Shown here: positions 54,800 to 64,000 of the stretch, in pieces | Layout: each line of letters opens with the position of its first letter | Position numbering within the stretch: position 1 is the stretch's first letter | Assembly (NCBI GenBank): GCA_004431415.1 | Contig: QPMI01000475.1 | Coordinates: forward strand, 27,887-91,886 | Source of the DNA: Cyanophora paradoxa | Lineage: Eukaryota > Glaucocystophyceae > Cyanophorales > Cyanophoraceae | Length of the DNA stretch: 64,000 bases | Direction of reading: 5' to 3' | Position numbers and translations under genes: made by a program | Notes under the pieces: model-generated | The model's database searches: none | The model's input: the letters and a program-made list of their open reading frames with translations, nothing else | Told to the model about the DNA's origin: nothing

Positions 54800-57700
54800 C
54801 GCAACTATGGACCAGGATCCGGAGATGACATCGATGGAGCTGGCTCCGTCGGCGCCGTGCGACGCCCTCGAGGCGATGCCCGGCACCTTGATCGAGAAGG
54901 TAATCATAAACGATACGTTAACGTTATAATCAACGTTATAGGCTAGATCTGCTGCACTTGCTGCTCGTGTTCTGCGCGCAGCTGATCATGATGCCGCCAA
55001 CCCTCAGGGGACGTACGAGCTCCCATTCTCGTACGTATATATGCGCCGCGGCGCGTTTCTTGCGCACTAGAGGCATCTGTGGTGTATATATGTGTATACG
55101 TACGCGGTAGTGACTGTCGACGTCACAGGGAGGTGGGAAAGATCCGGTCCTCGGGCTCAGAGGAGGTGTGTCCATGCGCGCTTCCATGAAACCGTTGAAC
55201 GCTTCGGATCTAGACAGCCGCCTGCGTCTTCTATAGCTAATAACGCCCTGGCCGCTCCTGAACTAACCGGCCCCCGCATCTGCAGTACCACGGCTCTGGC
55301 GCGTACAAGCTCCCCGCGACCTTGACTCAAACTTACACGTGCGTACCGTAGTACTACGGTATATATATATAGAGACGACCGATTGCAACTGCATAGCCAG
55401 ACTTTGAGACGACCGATTGCAACTGCATATGACCGTCGGACCTTACCTATCCGGACCCTAGGCCTGATCCCTTATACGTATCCCACATGCATGTGCTGCA
55501 CATGTGCAGCTAGGTCTTCGTATTCGAAATCGCGCCTTTGCGTATATGAAAGATCATGATTTGCGTCAACGCTGCGCGTCGACGTGCGAATGAGCATGCA
55601 TATGCTTGATGCGTGCGACACGCGTCGGATCCGGAGCGCAGGTACTCCGACCAGTTCAAGGAGGGGAGGACCGTCGAGGAAATCGACTCGGTGACGGAGA
55701 CTGGTGCGTTCGCTAAACCGAGCTCGCCTTATATTCGATTCGCGCGAGCGCTCATGATCATGACCATGCATGTGATCATGAACTTGAACAATCGTCGACG
55801 TCCGCAGGTAACTTCGTGCTCCGTCAGATCGTGAGACCCCAGAAAGTCTTGTACGGAGAGTTCAAGAAAATTGCAGCCGGGTGCGATGCGCAGCCACGCG
55901 CACATGAACTTCAAATATAATTATAGATTCTCGCATCTAGCTAGCCGCTGAGCCGTGATCATGAATCACAAGAGCGAATCTTTCTGCTTTCTCTTAATGG
56001 GCTCTTACCCGTCATGTCAAATGCGTGTAGGTCGCCGGAGGAGAACCAGTCGCCCGGTGCGTCATCTGCGCATGCTGATCACAAGCTGTCGCAGTGTATG
56101 CGCGTCTGATCTCGATGCGGCAGCCCCGGACGCGGTGCAGTGGACGCGGGACCCCGCCTCCGAATCCTATGTGGGAGCGGGAATCCCCCAGCAAGGCCCT
56201 CGCATTCCGGATGGGCCTCGCGTGCCGGTGGAAGGCCCCGCGGGCCAGTGGGCGCCGATCGCGCCGCCCCTCGTCAAAGCCAGCAACGCTTCCATCAGCG
56301 TCGCCGAGCCGGTCCAGGCGTGCGGCGACAAGCCCTGGTGAACATCTCCAGGCAGTGCCCTGTCCGGGCTTCCTAAAGCTTCATCGTTTAAGGCGATTGC
56401 GCATGCGCAGCTTCCAGTCGCATCTGGCATCACTCGCGGTGGAGAGCGGGGCGCCGATGGTGCATGTAGGGGCAGCAGACAGCACTGTCCAAGTGGAGCT
56501 GGCTGCCAATAACATCCTGCTCCAAGCTCTTGAACTTAATGTGCGCCGCAGCCTGCGCATTCCCAGCTTGCGATTCCGCCGATTTCATGCGTAAAACGTC
56601 CGACGCAAGCAGGAGTCGTCTGACGCTCCGAAGAAAGAGCTGCTTCTCTCCGGGGACGCGCTCGTCAAGGTGTGATTCTATTCGCATTGGTGTGATTCTT
56701 ATGTGCGTGAGGGAGGCTGAGAAGCTCGCAGGACGTCGGCCTGATCCCCTACACACTCCATTACAACTTGTCCAAGAATTCGCATGAGTCACGCGTGCTC
56801 GAGGAGAAAGGTGATTCATGCTTAGAGAGTATTTTATTATTCTTAACTATAGATCTCAGACGGGCCAGCCGTTAGAGCCCCCTTTAACGCGCGATAGCTT
56901 CCTGTCGAAATCATTCCGTAATAAGTGCCTGAACGAGTTTGCTGCTCGCGATTGCAGGAACGTTCTCCGAAACACAGGTGTGCGGATGCGGCCTCGATCG
57001 CAAGCCTCTTTCAGCATCGGCGTCCCGGCCCGGGCCCGCGCGTTTGATTTTCTTTTCTTCGACCTCGCAGTCTGTCGAGGTCAACGGCCAAGGCACCTAC
57101 ACGTACTCGCACGGCGGCCTCTACGTCGGCGATTACGCCAAGCCCGGTCTCGAGGCGAGCAAACGACTTCACTGAGTCAGATAAAATCAAACATGCGGTC
57201 AGACCGTCGGACGATCAGATGTGCTAACCGGACGGCGAGCTCAGGTCGGAACGTACGAGATCTATGCCCGCGACGTCAAGTCCTCAGCTGTCGAAACGCC
57301 GGTGCACTCATCGGAAAATGTGGACCCTAACCAGGTACGCTCACGCTCGCAACTGCAAACTTGTAGTTTAGGGTCTTCCGATATCCAGCTGGATATCGCT
57401 CCTCGAAAGCTCGTCGCTGATGCAGTGCATATCCATGCTCTGCACGCAGGAGCAACTGCCGGTGGCACTCTCAATCCGGCTGGGGACCCCATCATCACCC
57501 CGGATGGCGAGGCCACGGGCGACCGCGTGCGCATGCGCTGATCTGTCTGATCTCTCTCAGCTGAAATGCTGATGGACGGACCGGGTACCGGCACTATGTC
57601 ACTCGCGCAGGTCCCGCGTCGGAAGTTCTGGAGGCGTCGGACAGCACCGACCTGGAGCCGCGGCAGACAATCTCTGGGTCCGCGATCCGCTTTGCCATCC

Positions 57701-57980
57701 GATGTCCCTGCTTGACGCTACACTGTCCACGCTGCCGGCAGGGATCTGAAGCTCATTCCCGAGTTCAAATCGGACTCGATTCCAGGGCCCAAGTCATGCC
57801 CACGGTTCGCTTACGCGCTTCTCGCTTCGCTAAATTGAAGTGCTACAAGAAGAACATGCATATGCTTTCTCACGGCAAACTTCGTTTGTCTGTGTCATCG
57901 CAGGGAGAGTGCCTGGACGTCCAGGCCCCCATCCACAACGCTACGGACTTTCTCAAAACCGCCTGCGAGTGCGTTTCGCA
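54800..57980 (+). CDS. Probable MORN-repeat protein gene, exons only partly resolved
   Basis: Short AG/GT-bounded segments encode MORN-like pieces: NPQGTYELPFS (about 55003), YHGSGAYKLPATLTQTYT (about 55290), YSDQFKEGRTVEEIDSVTE (about 55642), GQGTYTYSHGGLYVGDYAK (about 57085) and VGTYEIYARDVK (about 57246). GxGxY followed by YxGxF/YxGxY is the MORN pattern, common in membrane-linked and flagellar proteins. Phases of all exons do not join cleanly in my reading, so the model is incomplete. An early segment ATMDQDPEMTSMELAPS (about 54805) may be the N-terminal exon. The gene could be decayed. No link to the WD40 fragment is seen. Confidence 0.4.
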
Positions 57981-58169
57981 TACTTTAAACCTCACGCACA
58001 AATATATATATATAGCATACATTTGCACATATACGATTTATAAACCAGCGTCGAGGTTCGAATTCAGGGCCAGACGTTGAGATCGCGCGCGCGTGCGGTT
58101 TCGCAGCAGCGAGTCGGCCACCTGCGAAGTGCCCGTGGGCTTGAAGTGCCCGCTTGCGAACGCACAGCA

Positions 58170-58450
58170 CACATAGTAAAATGCGGAGTTTTAACCCTCG
58201 GCTTATCTTAATTGATTTTGTTGATATATCTCGTATATTCTATTTCAATCAATCGATAATCTGTGTATATCTTATCGAATATTCATTTATTTCGATTATT
58301 TTGTATTCTTTTCGATATTTTATCGTAAATTTCTCTTATTTTCCGATTAGTCTTACTGAGTCTATCGATAATCTGTATATATTTCCGAATAATATAACTG
58401 AATCTCAATTAGATCTTGCCTCTGGTTAAAACTCCGCATTTTACTATGTG
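58170..58450. repeat. 281-bp terminal structure of element C
   Basis: Exact architectural match to 14200-14480, inverted: 27-base CACATAG... arms around about 227 bp of AT-rich, TCGAT-containing sequence. Confidence 0.9.
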
Positions 58451-59342
58451 TGATTGGTCTAAAAGTTAATTGATTTAATCGATATTATATTCATGTACTT
58501 TCTCGATTAAATTTAATTAAATTTAATTCATTTAATCGGAAATATATCGCTTAACTCGATTAAGATCCATATTAGATTCATTTGTTTAATAAAACAAATC
58601 GATCTCTTATTGAATCCAATCGTAATTATACATGAAACTTATATGTTTTTATCATGTTTTAATGATTCTAAGGGGGGACCCTTAGGATTTTTGAAATAAT
58701 TGGGTGTGACAGGTGTGACAGGTCTATCCCAAACTTTTGATAGTTCATTTTTATGTTATAGAAAGTTTGGGATAGACCTGTCACACCTGTCACACAAACC
58801 ATATTCAGTAAGGATCTCTTTTAATGTTAAAATTTCAGTGTTAGTTGGTGTAGTTGATTCACAAAATGCATCCTGTCACACCTGTCACACAAACCATATT
58901 CAGTAAGGATCTCTTTTATAATGAAAACTCAGTAACAATAAGTAAGAAGTTTATCTATGTAATTCTACTTGAATAAACAAATGAAATAATCGAGTGTGAC
59001 AGGTGTGACAGGTCCATCCCAAACTTTTGAGAGTTCATTTTTATGCTATAGAAAAGTTTGGGATAGACCTGTCACACCTGTCACAAACCATATTCAGTAA
59101 GGACCTCATATATTGGTAAAATCTCAGTGTTAGTTGGTGTAGTTGATTCAAAAAATGCATTTATACTCTGATTCATTGTTATTTCCTGTGAAATTTGAGT
59201 CAACTCAACCCACTTAGTCAACCCTTGCATTGAATTCGTAACAAAATCCATATACTTTTACTACTTTTACGATTAATATGAGTCAACCTTGAGTCCACTT
59301 AAATATAAATATAATATAATAGGGGGAATCTAGGGCAGATGC
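58170..59342. repeat. Element C left terminal inverted repeat, about 1.17 kb
   Basis: Reverse complement of 13305-14480 with only scattered differences, including both GTGTGACAG hairpins (about 58705-58795 and 58995-59085). Homology stops at GGGCAGATGC (59342), giving the inner TIR boundary. The outer edge CACATAGTAAAATGCGGAG abuts host DNA at 58169. Confidence 0.9.
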
Positions 59343-59846
59343 TTACTAAATGCAGTGTTAGATTGATGGGATCATAGATGGGATCACAGTTATCGAAGCA
59401 ATATAATATAGTTGAATATTCGATATCATAAGTTGATCGAAACGATAAGTATATGGTTATAAATCGCGATTTTTGAGTTATAATCGAATTTAATCGAAAA
59501 AACCGCGTTTTTTTTTTACTTTTCAAGTTTCACGGCGAACGAAGTAAAGGTTCCCGAGCGGATTTGAACCGCGTAGTTTTGAGTCAGAAATCAAGCGCTC
59601 TATTCTCTGAGCCAAAAACGGCTTACCACCAAGTCGACTCTGGGCTAGTGTTTCACCAAGTCTACTATGGCAAGTGACTTTTGCATCTTCAAACTGTTAT
59701 ATCTCATCACCAGATCATCAAAACGCAACGTTCTGCATATCGCTGTGAAGCGCTTGATAAGATCTACAAGACTATGTGTATATCATGTGCATATATGTAT
59801 ATCAGTCATACATATATTTGGAAAAAACGAGTTTTTGCCTAGCAAA
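59343..59846. other. Non-coding strip between TIR and integrase
   Basis: AT-rich, holding only the tRNA-like sequence. No credible ORF. Confidence 0.5.
59549..59622 (-). tRNA. tRNA-like sequence, probably degenerate
   Basis: The minus strand shows a D-arm (GCTC...GAGC), an anticodon-type arm (TTGA...TCAA) and a canonical T-arm (GCGGTTCAAATCCGC). The acceptor stem does not pair and the anticodon loop has eight bases (TTTCTGAC), so the anticodon (UCU or CUG) is ambiguous. It lies just inside the element's TIR. Confidence 0.3.
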
Positions 59847-61225
59847 CTAGCTAGTTTTGGTCCTTTCTCTTAGTGTTCTCTGAGGTTTAGGGGCTGTATA
59901 TGACTCCTTAGTAGTCTGAAAGTCATTATACCATCTCTGGCTATTAACCTCAGAAAGTTTCTGTGTCCTGCTATAGTGAGCTTTTTGAGTTCCCTGTTAA
60001 CTTTCCCAGCCTTCTCCTTTCTAGCCTCTATCAAAGGCTTATCTGGGACTTCATTAGCAGCTTCTATGCCTTCTCTCCTTATAGCAGCATCAGCCCTGGC
60101 TTCTCTTTAGCTTGCTCCAAGGCATCCACTGTAGGGGTTTCTAGATATTCAACTGCATTCACAGGCAACAGCTCATGGAAAGCAAACCTGTTTTCTATGA
60201 TCTCACCAGTGGGACTCCTTAGCTTAAACTTAAAGCCTTCCCTACTATCAACAGTGTAAACCATCCTAGACAATTGTTACCCTGTTTAGCAAAGGGTTCT
60301 TCTCAACTTTCACTCTAACAAACATGCCAGGCTGCATGGTATCAAGGTAAGCTATTGATTTCTTGAATCTTTCATCTTCTAATCCCACTATATACCTATA
60401 ATGCTCCTCTGTAGTTTCGCCTGGCTTCATCTTAGTAGCTGAGTGAACTGTATTATTGTAATTATACTCAATATCACCTAACACATCAAAGAATCTAGCT
60501 GTGTTATTAGCTATGCAATAGTTTGTGATCAGTCTCTTAATCTGCTTGTTAAAGGCTTCAATTCGACCTTGGCTTCTATGGTCAGCAGTTCCACTCACTT
60601 GGTGTTCTATGAATTTACTAGATAAATACTCCTGGAATATTCGATTTTGGAATTCACTCCCAGCATCTGATTGAACTTTTACTATGGGTCTTGCCACTCT
60701 CATTTCAAGCTGTTTAAATGCAGCTAATGTAGTGAGAGCTGATTTATCCCTTATAGGTATGATATACCCAGTTCTCAGTGTAGATTCCATTGCAGTCATA
60801 AAGGTATCATAGCCATTGTTTTGTTTCTTATAAGCTGGGAAAAAGAGCAAATCAATCACATAGGTATCAAGGGGTTGCCTAATTGGGACCATGGAATCTC
60901 TCTTCCTAGATATAGCAGTGCATTGATCTGAACAACTTCTTGTTTTTTATAGAACTCTTGCAACTGCTTATAGGATTCATCAGGTAACTCAGCCCTCATA
61001 GCTTGAAGCCCTTTGTAACCAGTTCTCACATCATAGAATCTCTTGGCAATCTTGCTGGTTTCTTTCACTGCAATAGCAACTGGATCTCTACTGGGACAAG
61101 CTCTTTCATCTCTGACTTTTTACAATTCGAGATTCTCCCTTTTCCTCCTTGGGAACTGTGATAGGCAGTAGGTTACCTTGTAGTTGCTCAGTGGTTCTCC
61201 TAACTATTCTTCCAGTTGCTGGCAT
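59847..61225 (-). CDS. Retroviral-type (rve) integrase of element C, frameshifted
   Basis: Starts at ATG 61225 (MPATGRIVRRTTEQLQ), three bases after the polymerase stop. The catalytic core reads TYVIDLLFF (first Asp), KVQSDAGSEF (second Asp) and RIEAFNKQIKR (Glu), the D,D-35-E arrangement of retrovirus, Ty3 and Polinton integrases. A flanking N-terminal helical block (KRFYDVRTGYKGLQAMR) and a C-terminal block (NPLLNRVTI ... FKFKLRSPTGEII) fit the family. The frame breaks near 60870-60890 and 60266, and probably near 61120 and 59990, each repairable by a single base. The enzyme would insert element ends into host DNA. With the polymerase, it defines a Polinton/Maverick-like element. Confidence 0.85.
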
Positions 61226-61228
61226 CTC

Positions 61229-64000
61229 TTAATTAAAAGGAACAGAATTAATACCATCTGGTAAGATGTATCTCTTTGCATCAAAGCAGTTTAGGGCAAC
61301 CCTTCTACTCACAGTGTCTATTATGTGTGATCTGCCCTTCTTTTCTGCTTTGCAGTCACAGTCTTGCTGATACCTGCAAATAAACACTGTTTAAAATCAT
61401 TAAATTGGAGTTCCTCAGTTGAAGTCCCAGAGAGCTTACTCCTCTCAATCTCAGCAGTTCTGAAACTGTAAACTTTAGCTCTCAGACCCACATACTCCAA
61501 TATAGCAGAGCCAGGCATTTCATTTTTGTATTACCTGGGTCATTCTGGAATCACCTCCAAGTCTAATGCATAGGATATATCTCTATATCTTTTTGTAGGG
61601 TCTTAGATTCGATATATAGACAAAGGAGTCAGTATCATGGAATAGTAACTTTGCTTTTGTCCATTGGGACCTTACAGTATCATAGAAGAACTTGTAGTTA
61701 TGCAGTTTGGCTGCATCCAGAACATAAGCCCAATAGCAACTGGCTTATCTAGCTTCACATGCTTTGTGTAAAACTCAAAGGCAACTGCTTTTTCGTTTAT
61801 GGGACTTGTTGATTTCACCAATGGGGAGGCTGCATATTTCATAAACAGTTTCTCACTGTTTGCATCTTAACCACAGATCTACCTCTGCAAGATTCAATGC
61901 ATTCCCATAGATTGAGTTATTCATGAGTTTATAGAAATCAGCCTCGAATTATTCACTGCTTTCCTTCTCATCTCAGTATTCAGCTCAATGTAGGGTTTCA
62001 TTACAGGAGCCACAGTAAATGATAGGACCCTGTGAACCTTCTTTAGTTTCACCCCTTTGTCCAACAGATACTGTAGAAGAGGCTCAGAAATCACATAGTT
62101 GGTCACAGAACAAAGTTTGCAGTTAGCTTAGGGGTCTTATCAAGCTCTTCTCCTGAGAGATCTAATAGGCTCTTTTGATATTGTGATAATTCTGCATATT
62201 CTACTATTTTCTTGTTAATAATTAGGGGAAATCACTGTGGTCTAGATATAGCCTAATTGGGTAATCCAGATCAACTTCCAGGAAACTGGATCTGTTATCT
62301 TGTGGGTTGAATTCGGTCTCCCATCTAAAATCACCAACTGGATTGGCTGACTCAAACAGTAGCCATACAAGTTGTTAGCATCAAACAGCATTATATGGGA
62401 GTTCTCACCATCAGCCTCAGCATACCTACAAGGCATTGTTGCAAAGCCACCCCTGATTCCCCTCTCAACAAATTCGTATTGCTCTACATCACTTATAAGC
62501 TCTATTTTTGCCTTGGTGTCCTAAGCATAGCATCCCAAGATAACCCAGGTGCAGATACATAATGAACTGGGTCCAATCCATATACTGAGTGTGAAAGCCT
62601 TCTGAAAGCCTGGAATTTGCTCATTACTCATCTACATCAGCAGCCCCAAAGTCCATAAAATTACTTGCATCAATGAACTTGTAAAGACCCCATTGCAATG
62701 AAAGGTATTGATCAAAGTTTTTCGAAAGGATTTCGATTCGCTTTTTATCACCATGCCTGCTATTTTTCTGAAAATGAATGTCCCACAGTCATCCATTTGG
62801 TCAACAACCACTGCTACTTTTGTTTGCTTTGAGATTCTCCTATGGAGATTGCAGTTTCTGCATGCAGGTGCAATGTAATTACCTGTGTGGTGATCATGAT
62901 CCCTGCATTTGAAGTTTTCCTTGGTGAACCTCTCACTGCAAAGGTAACAGTGTTTGGTAGCTCTGTAAATAGCCTTTTTGCTCATCTGTGAGTTCATTCA
63001 TGGGAATATTGGTGAACAGGAAATCGATTAGCTCTCTTGCTTTGGACTCCAAGCATTCAAACAGACCTCCCATTGGATCCTGACCCTCAAATCGAAACTC
63101 CTGAACATCTGCCCCAGTGACTATTCTAATGTTGACTGCTGAGACTTCCCTCTTGGATTTCGATGCATCAATGGGGATGCTTCTATGTTCAATCTTGCAG
63201 TAAACCACAACAGGAAGCCAGACAGTTTTCTGAGGTTTTTCAGTCCAAACTCTATTGTGGTGTCAGGCTTAGGGGTGATTCCCTTTGAGAGTCTCCAATC
63301 AATGCATCTGTTTGAGTCCACATGAGCAGTCAGTTTAGCCTCAGACCTGATCGAGATAAGCATGTATCACAGTAGTGTAACTTTTGATCCTTGGTTTTTA
63401 TCAAGGGCAACTCTGAGAAGTCTTGAAAGGGACATGATAGTAATATAGTGACCATTCCCTTCATCATCATGAATGAGCATTAGATTAATCTTTTGCTTTC
63501 TGCCTGGGTTGCTGGATTGATGTAGGGGATATATAACATCTCCATCCATTCCAAATATGTTGTATGCTGATGCCTGCATTTTGAGATTCGAATTTATCAA
63601 TGATTTCAGCATCACAAGGAACAGGGAATGGATATTGTCGAAATTGAGAGCCAAAGGATTGTATGTGGTTGGTGAGTATTTCCATTTGCGATATTGTGTA
63701 AGCTCACTTCTCTTGTGGGAATTTACATCTTTCCTATGGATCCATGCCAAAATGGCATTTTCAAAGCAAGAATCATCAATATTTCGAATATTCACTGTGG
63801 CTCTCTTGGCTGCAATTGATTCTGGTGTTTTAACATAGCAGCCACCAGTTGGGGCATAACTCATAATAGCAACTCTTAGCATTTCGATTCTCTCCAATCG
63901 ATAGCTATCAACAACATTCATCTGTTCCTGACACATTTGGGCTGCTTTATTCAGCTCAGTTCGAATATTTCTCGATTTGGTTAATACAAAATAATCGCTG
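61229..64000 (-). CDS. Protein-primed family B DNA polymerase of element C, multiple frameshifts, 5' end outside window
   Basis: Minus-strand pieces in order: RATVNIRNIDDSCFENAILA (the N-terminal block of Polinton-type polymerases), LTAHVDSNRC, an endonuclease-VII-like zinc motif HCYLC...FKCRDHDHHTGNYIAPACRNCN (62830-62950), SVYGLDPVHYVSAPGLSWDAML (62520-62600), motif A LFDANNLYGYCLSQP (about 62345-62400), VDLDYPIRLYLDHSDFP, KLMNNSIYGNALN (motif B region) and motif C FHDTDSFVY (61618-61645). All catalytic motifs are present, but they lie in different frames, with at least six breaks. Over 920 codons lie inside the window. Either the gene is decayed or homopolymer error has broken it. It would replicate a linear genome with a terminal protein. 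Confidence 0.85.

Noticed and set aside
59549-59622. A functional tRNA gene
   Set aside because: The T-arm and D-arm are good, but the acceptor stem does not pair and the anticodon loop is eight bases long; kept only as tRNA-like.

Overview
The window is a GC-rich, intron-dense protist nuclear segment (about 14481-58169) lying between two AT-rich virus-like integrated elements (1-14480 and 58170-64000). The host looks like a flagellated microbial eukaryote, probably an alga. It has very short introns with CTGAC/CTAAC-type branch sites, many GC-AG donors (AG|GCCCGCC), a MAK/ICK-type ciliary kinase, a Cache-type class III cyclase and very short distances between divergent genes. Abundant GC-AG introns have been reported in haptophytes such as Emiliania huxleyi, so a haptophyte-like host is a reasonable guess, but the sequence does not prove it.

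Left element region. Element A (1 to 11381, left end outside the window) encodes a giant tail-fibre-like protein with HxH repeats, LamG-like modules and an H-lectin-like tip. It also encodes two paralogous virion-like proteins, a small zinc-finger protein and a SpeD-like (AdoMet decarboxylase) protein. These are followed by hairpins, an 11-copy tandem array and a terminal 107-bp inverted-repeat structure. Its end abuts the middle of a gene of a related but diverged element B (11382-14480). B repeats the order virion-like protein, zinc finger, SpeD and ends in a long TIR of about 1.17 kb. A therefore appears nested in B, and B has cut a host WD40 gene.

Right element region. Element C (58170 to beyond 64000) starts with the reverse complement of B's terminal repeat and carries, on the minus strand, a retroviral-type integrase and a protein-primed family B DNA polymerase, the Polinton/Maverick or Polinton-like-virus signature. 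B and C look like opposite ends of one element family. The inferred full layout is TIR, integrase, PolB, unseen middle, virion-like proteins, zinc finger, SpeD, TIR. Many genes in these elements carry frameshifts; those I could align are all single-base losses in G or C runs.

Host genes in order: truncated WD40 (-), METTL21-like methyltransferase (-), TFIIIA-like zinc-finger factor (+), tail-anchored RING protein (-), Qb-SNARE (+), SAM-carrier-like mitochondrial carrier (-), MAK-type kinase (+), unrecognised gene (+), LYRM2-like protein (-), TARBP1/Trm3 tRNA 2'-O-methyltransferase (+) and a two-TM Cache-containing class III cyclase (+). Intergenic DNA holds palindrome-dense sequence, MITE-like elements ending TACTGTAG/CTACAGTA, and a poly(A) retroposon family with clear target-site duplications. 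A probable, poorly resolved MORN-repeat gene lies at 54.8-57.9 kb.
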